From an uncultured Muribaculaceae bacterium (GTDB lineage: Bacteria; Bacteroidota; Bacteroidia; Bacteroidales; Muribaculaceae): 33,487 bases of DNA. Both the position numbers and the translations under genes were made by a program. The stretch lies in the NCBI GenBank assembly GCA_910577355.1, contig CAJTMY010000031.1:1-33487 (forward strand), read 5' to 3'. Under the pieces are notes generated by a model, which was not told the origin of the DNA, made no database searches, and worked only from the letters and a program-made list of their open reading frames with translations. Positions 15,618 through 23,148 of this stretch are shown in pieces (position 1 is the stretch's first letter; each line of letters starts with the position of its first letter).

Positions 15618-16691
15618 TTAAAGGGTTATGATGCCCGAACCGAGGCATCGTCGGGCGTCGTGGTCGTAGAGTACGGCAAACTGGCCGGGCGCAATGCCCT
15701 GCACCTTGCGCTCGGATTCCACGATATATTCGCCCGGAATGTCTCCGCGTGTAAGTGTGCCGGGCAGGAACTCGGGCATATGGCGGTTCTTGAATCTGAT
15801 CCCGACCTTATCGCACGGCTTGTCTTTCCATGGGTCGAGTGTTATGAAGCGTGTCTCGGTGATGTGCAGCGTATGGCCGTACTGTTGCTCCGTGCCGTAG
15901 CCGCCCGACACGTATATCGTATTGGCTGCGACGTCTTTGCGCACCACATACCACGGGCCGCCGCTGAGCCCGAGCCCCTTGCGCTGGCCTATGGTGTGGA
16001 ACCAGAATCCGCGGTGCTCGCCCAGTACACGGCCTGTCTCAAGCTCGACTATCGGCCCCGGCATCTCGCCAAGATGGCGGCGTATGAAGTCATTGTAGTT
16101 GATCTTGCCCAGAAAGCATATACCCTGCGAGTCCTTGCGGCCGGCGTTGGGCATGCGGGTTTCGCGTGCTATGCGGCGCACCTCGGCTTTGGGAAGGTCG
16201 CCGATAGGGAATATGATGTGTTTCAGCTGGTCGTAGGTGATACGGGCCAGAAAGTCGGTCTGATCCTTCACCGGATCGACTGCCGTGGTGAGCCACTTGT
16301 TGCCGTCGGCATCGATCTCTGTCGACGCATAGTGTCCCGAGGCCGTGATGTCGAACTCATGCCCCCATCGTTGCTCGAAATATCCGAACTTTATTATCAG
16401 GTTGCACATCATGTCGGGATTGGGTGTGAGGCCGCTTCGCACGGTATCGAGCGCATACTGCATCACATGCTCCCAATACTCCTCGTGCAGCTCCACCACA
16501 TCGAACGGCAGCCCGTAGCGTGCGGCGATAAGGGTACACATCTCTATGTCCTCGTCGGCGCTGCAATCACCGGTGCCGTCGTCGCGGCCGATGCGGATAT
16601 AGAACAGATGCACGTCGTGCCCCTGCTCCACAAGCCGGTGTACGGCCACTGCCGAGTCGACTCCGCCCGATATCAGTGCGGCTACCTTCAT
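15618..16691 (-). CDS. mnmA: tRNA-specific 2-thiouridylase MnmA
   Basis: MnmA adenylates and thiolates wobble U34 of Lys, Glu and Gln tRNAs, with sulfur delivered as persulfide. The 357-residue protein has the N-terminal PP-loop motif SGGVDSAV (8-15), first catalytic cysteine C96 (DMMCNLIIKFG), tRNA-contact segment TASGHYA, second catalytic cysteine C192 (DSQGICFLGK), and C-terminal beta-barrel domain (FHTIGQRKGLGLSGGPWYVV onward). Both catalytic cysteines are retained, so it should be active. The ATG at 16691 is chosen because MKVAALISGGVDS is the normal start and it overlaps the upstream gene's stop in an ATGA. Some Bacteroidetes carry more than one MnmA-like protein; the rest of the genome would show whether this is the only copy. 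Confidence 0.96.
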   Translation of the reverse strand: MKVAALISGGVDSAVAVHRLVEQGHDVHLFYIRIGRDDGTGDCSADEDIEMCTLIAARYGLPFDVVELHEEYWEHVMQYALDTVRSGLTPNPDMMCNLIIKFGYFEQRWGHEFDITASGHYASTEIDADGNKWLTTAVDPVKDQTDFLARITYDQLKHIIFPIGDLPKAEVRRIARETRMPNAGRKDSQGICFLGKINYNDFIRRHLGEMPGPIVELETGRVLGEHRGFWFHTIGQRKGLGLSGGPWYVVRKDVAANTIYVSGGYGTEQQYGHTLHITETRFITLDPWKDKPCDKVGIRFKNRHMPEFLPGTLTRGDIPGEYIVESERKVQGIAPGQFAVLYDHDARRCLGSGIITL

Positions 16692-17578
16692 ATGCCGGTA
16701 TTCTGTCGCAGAGTGGTCAGCGCGGCAAGCAGTCCGTCGATTTGTACCTCTTTCAGAAGTATCTTGTGGCGGGCATCGAGCAGATATATCGCCGGGGATG
16801 TGCGCAGCGGGAAGTATTCGCGTGCGTCGGGCGAGGCGCCTATCGTCCAGTCCTCGGGATATCCTGCCGCAGCGGCTTTCCACTCGTCTGTGGCTTCTCC
16901 TGGCTGCAGATATATCACGGTGAGAAGACCCGCACGTATGAGCGCGGTGGCGTTGATATCGGCCGACAGACGCACACGGGCAAGATTGGCTGCGTCGCTG
17001 TCATAGCGGCCGAATATCACCAATATCATCTGGGTGTGCAGATTGTCGATGTTGCGGGTCTCGCCTTGCGGAGTCACGTATTCGAGGTGACGCAGTGGCT
17101 TGCCTGTCTCCGTGTTCTCTATTATCTGTGCCTGAGTGGCAAAGTGGCTGCGGTCTTCCGCCTTGATTTTCTTATGCGCTGCCGCTGCTTTGGCGAACGG
17201 CAGGAATATCTCGTCGCTGTACACATCGGCCGAGTCGGAATGCGCCCATGATTCGGCCATGCGGGCCAGTTCGAGGGTGTGCGGCCCCGATTTGGCCACT
17301 GAGGCGAGCAGGCGGTCGATGGCGGCGTGGACAGTGTCGGCATTGGCATACGGCATGAATGATATCCAGTCGCCGAAGGTGGAATTCAGCGCATCCTTCT
17401 TCGACATCGCGCTCTTGAAGTCGCAACGTTTCCAGAACTGGCTTACAAGGTAATCGCAGCGCTCCACAAGAGTGGTCATGTCGTCGGTGGGCTTGGGGTA
17501 GGGGAACAGGTCGCCGTCGGCGGCATGCATGCCGACAGCCGAGACCGCGCAGATGATATAGATAATAATGCGTTTCAT
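16688..17578 (-). CDS. Secreted DUF5106-like protein with degenerate thioredoxin-like domain
   Basis: The 296-residue protein begins with a signal peptide (about 1-20, KRIIIYIICAVSAVGMHAA), so it acts in the periplasm or outside the cell. The body resembles the Bacteroidetes DUF5106 family: a helical N-terminal half (about 25-150, with FWKRCDF and FLPFAKAAAAHKKI) followed by a thioredoxin-like fold (about 170-290, ILVIFGRYDSDAANLARV, TVIYL, SPAIYLLDARHKILLKEV). The CxxC that would follow the first strand of an active thioredoxin is replaced by GRYDSDA, so redox activity is unlikely. It is the first gene of the six-gene operon, under a clear promoter, and overlaps mnmA by four bases. Its function is unknown, and its link with the cytosolic genes behind it may be transcriptional only. 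The ATG at 17578 is chosen because it begins the signal peptide. Confidence 0.82.
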   Translation of the reverse strand: MKRIIIYIICAVSAVGMHAADGDLFPYPKPTDDMTTLVERCDYLVSQFWKRCDFKSAMSKKDALNSTFGDWISFMPYANADTVHAAIDRLLASVAKSGPHTLELARMAESWAHSDSADVYSDEIFLPFAKAAAAHKKIKAEDRSHFATQAQIIENTETGKPLRHLEYVTPQGETRNIDNLHTQMILVIFGRYDSDAANLARVRLSADINATALIRAGLLTVIYLQPGEATDEWKAAAAGYPEDWTIGASPDAREYFPLRTSPAIYLLDARHKILLKEVQIDGLLAALTTLRQNTGI

Positions 17579-17602
17579 CGGGGGGTATTTTTCATTGATA
17601 TG

Positions 17603-17633
17603 CAAATTTACATCTTTTGCTTCAATCATCCAA
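17603..17633 (-). promoter_or_regulatory. Bacteroidetes-type promoter for the six-gene DUF5106-mnmA-kdsA operon
   Basis: On the minus strand, TTGG (complement of 17630-17633), a 19-bp spacer and TAAATTTG (complement of 17603-17610) match the consensus. Transcription should start near 17596, about 18 bases before the ATG at 17578. No other clear promoter is visible inside the operon, so it may drive all six genes. Confidence 0.85.
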
Positions 17634-17660
17634 CTTTATGCGGCGCTTTTTGCGCCGTAA

Positions 17661-17698
17661 AAACGAAGGAGAGTCTTGCGGATGAGACTCTCCTTCGT
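17661..17698 (-). terminator. Intrinsic terminator of fabG
   Basis: A perfect 14-bp stem (17663-17676 with 17685-17698, arms ACGAAGGAGAGTCT and AGACTCTCCTTCGT, 8-base loop) lies 24 bases after the fabG stop. On the minus strand it is followed by TTTTTACGG, giving a U-tract. A second small hairpin, GGCGC-ttttt-GCGCC at about 17642-17656, follows it. Confidence 0.88.
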
Positions 17699-17721
17699 AT
17701 ATGGTCGGTATCAGGCTTTGA

Positions 17722-18468
17722 TTACATGTTCATGCCGCCGTCTACCTGGATCACCTGTCCGGATACATACGACGAGAGGTCGGATGCGAGGAAGAGAGCC
17801 ACCGATGCGATATCCTCCACCTTGCCGCCGCGGCGCAGGGGGATTTTCTTTATCCACTCGGCACGGATGTCATCGGGCAGCTGCTCGGTCATGGCAGTCT
17901 CGATGAAGCCGGGGGCGATGGCATTGGCACGGATGCCGCGCGAGCCTACTTCCTGGGCAATCGACTTGGCCAGGGCGATAAGGCCTGCCTTCGATGCTGC
18001 ATAGTTCGACTGTCCGGCGTTGCCGTGTACGCCAACCACCGATGCCATGTTTATGATGGAGCCGCTGCGCTGGCGCAGCATTACGGGAAGCACCGCATTG
18101 ATGAAGTTGAACGCGCTCTTGAGGTTGACGGCAATCACGGCGTCCCACTGCTGTTCGGTCATGCGCATCATCAGGCCGTCCTTGGTGATGCCGGCATTGT
18201 TCACGAGGATGTCGATGGTGCCGAAATCCTTCTTTATCTGCTCCACCACTTCCTTGGTCTGGGCGAAGTCGGCGGCATTGGACGCGTATCCTTTGGCCTT
18301 TACGCCGAAAGCGGCTATTTCTTCTTCGGTCTGTTTGCCGTTTTCATCTATTACGAGGTCGGTGAATGCGATGTTTGCGCCTTCCTGGGCGAAACGCAGG
18401 GCAAGGGCCTTGCCGATGCCGCGGGCAGCGCCTGTTATAAGGGCTGTTTTTCCTTCGAGAAGTTTCAT
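17722..18468 (-). CDS. fabG: 3-oxoacyl-[acyl-carrier-protein] reductase FabG
   Basis: FabG reduces beta-ketoacyl-ACP to beta-hydroxyacyl-ACP with NADPH in type II fatty acid synthesis. The 248-residue Rossmann-fold protein has the cofactor motif TGAARGIG (12-19), the NNAG motif (90-93) and the complete SDR catalytic set N115, S143, Y156 and K160 (NYAASKAG). The C-terminal end SSYVSGQVIQVDGGMNM is the usual FabG signature. Length and motif spacing match housekeeping FabG, though the SDR family is large and no other fab genes are adjacent. It is a single-gene unit with its own -7 box upstream and an intrinsic terminator after it. Confidence 0.93.
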   Translation of the reverse strand: MKLLEGKTALITGAARGIGKALALRFAQEGANIAFTDLVIDENGKQTEEEIAAFGVKAKGYASNAADFAQTKEVVEQIKKDFGTIDILVNNAGITKDGLMMRMTEQQWDAVIAVNLKSAFNFINAVLPVMLRQRSGSIINMASVVGVHGNAGQSNYAASKAGLIALAKSIAQEVGSRGIRANAIAPGFIETAMTEQLPDDIRAEWIKKIPLRRGGKVEDIASVALFLASDLSSYVSGQVIQVDGGMNM

Positions 18469-18494
18469 ATCTTTATGATTGATTTAAATCTGTG

Positions 18495-18526
18495 CAAAGG
18501 TAATGTTTTTTTGTCAATTAGAGAAA
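18495..18526 (-). promoter_or_regulatory. Probable promoter for fabG
   Basis: TACCTTTG on the minus strand (complement of 18495-18502) is an exact TAnnTTTG box, with a transcription start expected about 20 bases before the fabG ATG. The -33 element is weak (TTTC about 20 bp upstream) and lies at the 3' end of the preceding gene. I saw no terminator between that gene and fabG. Confidence 0.6.
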
Positions 18527-19008
18527 TCGTAGGATTCATCGGGCGCGAATTGTCTCAGTATGGCGTTGAGGTCTGCCGAGGCCAGTGCCGCTGTGGGAAT
18601 GAATATGAAGTCTTCGGGCCGGTTGCCTGTCTCTATCCGCAGCATGCCGTGTGCGACGGTAACCGATACTATTCCGGCCTCGGCGACGAGTATTGCCGGA
18701 GTGTCGGAGTTGTCGTCGTGTCGGTAAAGCCTTATACTGTCGCCGTCGATGACGGCCTGTGTGGCCGATGTACGTGCGGCGAGCTGCGGCAGCGTGGCAT
18801 ATCGCAGAATGGTGAAACCCATGGCCATGGGGTATATGATGAATATGAATATCAGCCCCACCACCGCCCAACGCCAGTCGGCGGCGACCCCGTAGGCTAT
18901 CAGCGCGGCCGGCACAAGGCCGAGCCACCACCGGCGCGCTACAAGCGAGCGGGCGATGGCGGCCATGTATGCCGTCGGTGACACTTTATAGGGGCCGCAC
19001 GCGGTCAT
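18514..19008 (-). CDS. Small membrane protein, possibly YcxB-like
   Basis: The 164-residue protein has a short N-terminal segment, then two closely spaced membrane helices (about 33-50 and 54-75, WWLGLVPAALIAYGVAADWRWAVVGLIFIFIIYPMAM split by a tight turn) and a soluble C-terminal beta-rich domain. The pattern GMLRIETGNRPEDFIFIPTAALASADLNAILRQF resembles the C-terminal part of YcxB-like proteins, in which a PH-like domain ends in an IP-K/T-AF-S motif. The similarity is by eye and function is unknown. The ATG at 19008 is four bases after the M3 peptidase stop; upstream in-frame starts lie entirely inside that gene. It is the last gene of the rhomboid operon. Confidence 0.7.
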   Translation of the reverse strand: MTACGPYKVSPTAYMAAIARSLVARRWWLGLVPAALIAYGVAADWRWAVVGLIFIFIIYPMAMGFTILRYATLPQLAARTSATQAVIDGDSIRLYRHDDNSDTPAILVAEAGIVSVTVAHGMLRIETGNRPEDFIFIPTAALASADLNAILRQFAPDESYDFSN

Positions 19009-19012
19009 GGTT

Positions 19013-21136
19013 TCAGTCTTTCTGGCTCTTGGACTTGTCAAGGCTGCCGGTCTCGGGCAGGATGCCGTCGCGGCGCAGCAGCGCGTCGATGCTCGCGTCC
19101 TTGCCGCGGAAGCGGCGGTAGAGCACATCGGGGGCTTCCGAACCGCCGCGCTCGAGTACATTGGTACGGAACGACTTGGCTGTGGCCGGGTCGAAGATGC
19201 CGTTCTGCCTGAAAAAGTCGAATGCATCCGCATCGAGCACCTCGGCCCACTTGTAGCTGTAATATCCGGCTGCGTAGCCGCCCGAGAATATATGCGAGAA
19301 CTGGGGCGATGTGAGGGCGCCTTCGACCGGTGCGAATATCTCGACAGGTTTGACGGCCTCGGCTTCAAATGCTACCGCATCTGTCACCGGCTGTGTGGCG
19401 GTGTGCCAGGCCATGTCGAGGTAGCCGAACATCAGTTGGCGCATGCATGCGTAGGCGGCTCCATACTGCTGGGCGGCCACGAGGCGGTCGATAAGCTCGG
19501 CGGGGATAGGCTCGCCGGTCTTGTAGTGGCGGGCGAACGTGTCGAGGAATTCCTTCTCGTTGAGATAGTTCTCATTGAACTGCGAGGGCAGCTCCACAAA
19601 GTCGCGGTATACGTTCGTGCCCGAGAGCGAGGCATAGTTGCCCTTGGCGAGCAGGCCGTGGAGCGAATGTCCGAATTCGTGCAGGAACGTCTCCACCTCA
19701 TACGGCGTGAGCAGCGACGGTGTGCCTTCGGTAGGCTTGGTGAAGTTCATCACTATCGATATCACCGGCCTGTGATCCTTGCCGTCGGCGTCGACATATT
19801 GCTCGGTGATGTTGGTCATCCATGCGCCGGGACGCTTGCTCGCGCGGGGGAAGAAGTCGGTGTAGAGCACGCCTACGAAACTGCCGTCGGCGTCTGTCAC
19901 ATCATAAGCCTTCACATCGGGGTGGTAGACTTCTATCTCGGGGTTGAGCGTGAATTTAAGACCGTAGAGACGTGTGGCGAGGCCGAACACACCGTCTATC
20001 ACATTGTTGAGCTCGAAATACGGGCGCATAGCCTCTTCGTCGAAGGCATATTTCGATGCCTTGAGCTTGTTGGAATAATAGCTGTAGTCCCAGGGCATGA
20101 TTGTTACAGGCTTGCCTTCGAGTGTCGAGGCGAACTCCGTTAACTCGGCCATCTCGGCCTTGAGAGGCTCCGAATACGCTTCGCGCAGCTGGTCGAGCAG
20201 GTTGTAGACACCCTGCGGGTTCTTGGCCATTGTGCGCTTGAGCGAGTGAGAGGCATAGTTCTCCGAACCGAGCAGGGAAGCTATCTCGCGACGTACCTCG
20301 GCTATGCGTGCCATGATCTCGAGATTGGAGTAATCGCCCTTGGTGTTGCGGCCTGAGTAGAGGCGCCACATGCGTTCGCGCAGATCGCGGCGGCTTGAAT
20401 TTTTCATGAACGCCATGTATACCGGAGCATCGAGGGTGAAAAGGTATTCGCCTTCGCGGCCTTTGGCCTTCGCGGCCTCGGCAGCGGCCACTGTCGAGCT
20501 TTCGGGCAGTCCCGCCAGATCATCGGCTGTAAGCCATATCTCGTAGGTCGACAGCTCCTTGAGCACATTTTGGCCAAACTTGGTGGTGAGTTCCGACAGC
20601 TCGGCCGACAGCTTGCGGTACTGCTCGCGGGCTTCGCCCTCGAGATTGGCGCCCGACTGCGCGAACGAGTCATAGGTGTTCTGCAGCAGGGTTTTCTGCT
20701 CGGGTGTGAGATTATATTTGTCGCGGTCGGCATACACCTGTTTCACCTTGTTCCACAGGCCTTCGTTGAGGATTATCGATGTGGAGTAGTCGCTGAGTTT
20801 CTGGGAGCTGCGCATTGCGATATCCATCATCTCGTCATCGGCTTCGGCCGACATCAGCGGGTAGAACACTCCCAGCACGCGGTTGAGGTCGGCACCGGTG
20901 CGTTCCATGGCCACTATGGTGTTGTCGAAGTCGGGAGTGGCGCGGTTCTTTACTATGGCGTCGATTTCCTGTCGTGCGATTGCTATGCCGCTGTCGATAG
21001 CCTCCTCGTAATGGCGGTTTTCGATGGCCGAGAATGGCGGCGTGCCGTGAGGCTTATTGAATTCGTGCAGGAAGGGGTTGGCTGCTTGTGTCATAAATGA
21101 GATTGCAAGTAAAATCGGAAGAATGAATTTTCGCAT
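19013..21136 (-). CDS. dcp: Secreted M3-family zinc peptidase (Dcp/oligopeptidase type)
   Basis: The 707-residue protein has a signal peptide (about 1-19, KFILPILLAISFMTQA), a mostly helical N-terminal channel region, and the M3 catalytic core. The zinc motif HEFGH is at 486-490 (VETFLHEFGHSLHGLLA) with the downstream FVELPSQFNENY segment supplying the third ligand region. The later GGYAAGYYSYKWAEVLDADAF is the conserved substrate-binding loop. M3 enzymes of this size cleave oligopeptides; Dcp releases C-terminal dipeptides. The ATG at 21136 is used because it opens the signal peptide; an upstream in-frame ATG at 21178 overlaps the preceding gene. The export signal makes a periplasmic peptide-recycling role likely. 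The symbol reflects the closest subfamily; oligopeptidase A is the alternative. Confidence 0.92.
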   Translation of the reverse strand: MRKFILPILLAISFMTQAANPFLHEFNKPHGTPPFSAIENRHYEEAIDSGIAIARQEIDAIVKNRATPDFDNTIVAMERTGADLNRVLGVFYPLMSAEADDEMMDIAMRSSQKLSDYSTSIILNEGLWNKVKQVYADRDKYNLTPEQKTLLQNTYDSFAQSGANLEGEAREQYRKLSAELSELTTKFGQNVLKELSTYEIWLTADDLAGLPESSTVAAAEAAKAKGREGEYLFTLDAPVYMAFMKNSSRRDLRERMWRLYSGRNTKGDYSNLEIMARIAEVRREIASLLGSENYASHSLKRTMAKNPQGVYNLLDQLREAYSEPLKAEMAELTEFASTLEGKPVTIMPWDYSYYSNKLKASKYAFDEEAMRPYFELNNVIDGVFGLATRLYGLKFTLNPEIEVYHPDVKAYDVTDADGSFVGVLYTDFFPRASKRPGAWMTNITEQYVDADGKDHRPVISIVMNFTKPTEGTPSLLTPYEVETFLHEFGHSLHGLLAKGNYASLSGTNVYRDFVELPSQFNENYLNEKEFLDTFARHYKTGEPIPAELIDRLVAAQQYGAAYACMRQLMFGYLDMAWHTATQPVTDAVAFEAEAVKPVEIFAPVEGALTSPQFSHIFSGGYAAGYYSYKWAEVLDADAFDFFRQNGIFDPATAKSFRTNVLERGGSEAPDVLYRRFRGKDASIDALLRRDGILPETGSLDKSKSQKD

Positions 21137-21146
21137 ATTGAAGTGT

Positions 21147-22448
21147 TTAATGATTGTCGGATGTATAGGTGAGTGCAAACCGCACCAGCAGCGGATAGTG
21201 GTCTGATGCCAGGCTCGACCCGCGCCGCATGCGCAGCGGCTTCAGATCGCCGCGATACAGCACATGGTCGATGCGGAAATAGAAGCGGTCGCGGTTGAAC
21301 GTTATCATCGGCCCGAAGCCTATGTCGCTGTACACCTGTCGCAGATTGAAATCGGCGAGATGGCGCAGTGTGAAGCATCCCGGCACGTCGTTGAAGTCGC
21401 CGGCCACTATCACGTTTGGGCCGCCGTAACGTTCTATGAGCCGCCCGAGCCGCCGGGCGTCACGCTCGCGATATTCCGCAGCGCTCTGCACTTTGCTGAG
21501 CAGCTGCGATTTCACATCGGTTATAGTGCTTTTGATGCCTTTTTCGTTGTCGACATCTTTCTTTATGTCGGTGACGTCTTTGAACAATTCCTTGTCGCCG
21601 TCGGTGAGGTGGTATGATTTGAGGTGGACATCAAAGAGTGTCACTTTTTCGCCCTCGATGTTCAGCCTGAACACAGCGATCTCGCCCTGATTCTTCTCCG
21701 GGTCGCCGATATGTATGGCCTCGGCAGGATATTTAGACATCAGCATCTGGCTCTTGCCATACATTATTATGTACGGATAGGCGCGGTGCAGCGAGTCGAT
21801 CTGAGCCTGACCGAGCCGAATCTTTTTGGCGGGCGTGAGCACGACGGCTTCCTGGAGGTTCACCACATCGGCGTTTATTTTCAGAATATTGGATATGGTG
21901 GGATTGATGTCGCCGGGATATCTGTCGGTGAGATCCGTAAAATTGGTGATATTGTAGGTAAGAAATGTGAACTGCCGGTGTTCAGCGGCCTTGTCGAGCG
22001 ACGGGCGGCGCAGATTCAGAGGCATGAACTCCCATATGCCGGCGGCGCAGGCTATGTACACGAGCACGCACAGCGGCAATATCCTGCGGCACCACAGCAG
22101 GTCGAGGATGGTGAAGACGGTCATGAGTATAAGCCATGCCGGCAATGTCATCACCATAAGGCATATTCCACGGTATGCCGATGGCGATAGATTGCCGCCG
22201 AAGCAAGCGGCGATAAGCCCGACGGCGCTTACGATGGTTCCGATGCTCAGCAGCACCATGGCGATGCGGCGCCATACCGATGGTTTCTTGCGCTTCGGTA
22301 CCGTCCCGGCACGTCTCGCGGCGGCAGGTTTGCGGGGCTTTGTCTGCCGCTTTGCAGCCGGTGAGGGAACCGGGGCGTCGGAGCGTTGCGGTGCGTTTAC
22401 CACGGGTTTCAGCTCGTCGGGCATATGTCTGTCTTTCTTATCGGCCAT
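21147..22448 (-). CDS. Membrane-anchored endonuclease/exonuclease/phosphatase-fold protein
   Basis: The 433-residue protein starts with a basic Pro/Ala/Lys-rich cytoplasmic tail (about 1-60), then three membrane helices (about 62-83, 92-118, 123-143), and ends with an EEP (DNase I-like) domain at about 158-430. Family residues are present: N166 (TYNI), E200 (NLQE), D274/H275 (FDVHLKSYH), D351 and N353 (GDFNDVPG), and D416/H417 (SDHYP). Three helices after a positively charged tail place the catalytic domain outside the inner membrane, in the periplasm. EEP enzymes cleave phosphodiesters in nucleic acids, phospholipids or sphingolipids; substrate cannot be told here. It overlaps the upstream rhomboid gene by 11 bases and precedes the M3 peptidase by 10. 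Confidence 0.88.
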   Translation of the reverse strand: MADKKDRHMPDELKPVVNAPQRSDAPVPSPAAKRQTKPRKPAAARRAGTVPKRKKPSVWRRIAMVLLSIGTIVSAVGLIAACFGGNLSPSAYRGICLMVMTLPAWLILMTVFTILDLLWCRRILPLCVLVYIACAAGIWEFMPLNLRRPSLDKAAEHRQFTFLTYNITNFTDLTDRYPGDINPTISNILKINADVVNLQEAVVLTPAKKIRLGQAQIDSLHRAYPYIIMYGKSQMLMSKYPAEAIHIGDPEKNQGEIAVFRLNIEGEKVTLFDVHLKSYHLTDGDKELFKDVTDIKKDVDNEKGIKSTITDVKSQLLSKVQSAAEYRERDARRLGRLIERYGGPNVIVAGDFNDVPGCFTLRHLADFNLRQVYSDIGFGPMITFNRDRFYFRIDHVLYRGDLKPLRMRRGSSLASDHYPLLVRFALTYTSDNH

Positions 22449-23148
22449 TATGGTGCTGACTGTTGAAAAGCCGGCGTCGTTCGTCGGCTGTTAGACTCGA
22501 ATATCCCGACCGCTCGAATTTGTCGATGATATTGCCGCTGTCATCATTGCGGGGTGTCGCCTCCCGCGACAGATATCGCCCCATACCCCATCCGGACAGT
22601 ATTCCCGCGATATGTGCGAGATTGCCTCCGGGGTTGTCGCCCCAAAGTTCAAATACCGAGCTTACCAGGACAATACACAGCGGAAGACCAGCCGACCATC
22701 GCCCGATGAATCCGAGCGATATATTGCCGAGCCGCCGCCCGTACAGCGCCACAATGCCCGCATATACCGCAAGCACCGCAGCCGACGAACCGCCAAGAGT
22801 GGCATCGGGCGTGCCCGCTATCAGTGCTATTGCCTCGAATGCCATGGCACCCGCCAGGCCGCCTGTCAGGTATGTGGCTGCGAGCCTTAGGCCGCCGAGC
22901 CGGTTCTCAAACCATGCTCCCACTATTATAAAGCTGATGATATTGAGCGAGAAGTGTGCCGCATGTGTCTGTGCGAACATATAGGTGAACGGACTCCAAG
23001 GCCTTGCCCGTAGTGACTCGATACCCGCGCCGAGATACAGATCCGACATATCGGCGCCGCAGCATGCCGATATGAACAGCGCTGCGTTTATGCCGGCGAT
23101 TATCCACATTGCGCCTGCTCGGGCCAATATGCGGCGGATGGATTTCAT
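22438..23148 (-). CDS. Rhomboid intramembrane serine protease with DUF6576-like tail
   Basis: The 236-residue protein has six hydrophobic segments. Rhomboid signatures are HFSLN (H65, N69, oxyanion region), GGSSA with probable nucleophile S121, and H179 (NLAHIAGILSGWGMG). The usual GxSG is here GGSS, so the residue after the catalytic serine is Ser instead of Gly. After the membrane core, a soluble tail (about 195-236) carries IIDKFERSGYSSLTADERRRL, the DUF6576-type motif seen in Bacteroidetes rhomboids. It begins directly after the other rhomboid gene's stop codon with no gap and overlaps the EEP gene by 11 bases. Substrates are unknown. Confidence 0.9.
   Translation of the reverse strand: MKSIRRILARAGAMWIIAGINAALFISACCGADMSDLYLGAGIESLRARPWSPFTYMFAQTHAAHFSLNIISFIIVGAWFENRLGGLRLAATYLTGGLAGAMAFEAIALIAGTPDATLGGSSAAVLAVYAGIVALYGRRLGNISLGFIGRWSAGLPLCIVLVSSVFELWGDNPGGNLAHIAGILSGWGMGRYLSREATPRNDDSGNIIDKFERSGYSSLTADERRRLFNSQHHNGR

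Noticed and set aside
15660..17006. 448-codon plus-strand open frame
   Set aside because: It lies opposite mnmA and the DUF5106-like gene, both fully supported by motifs. GC-rich codon bias opens long antisense frames here.
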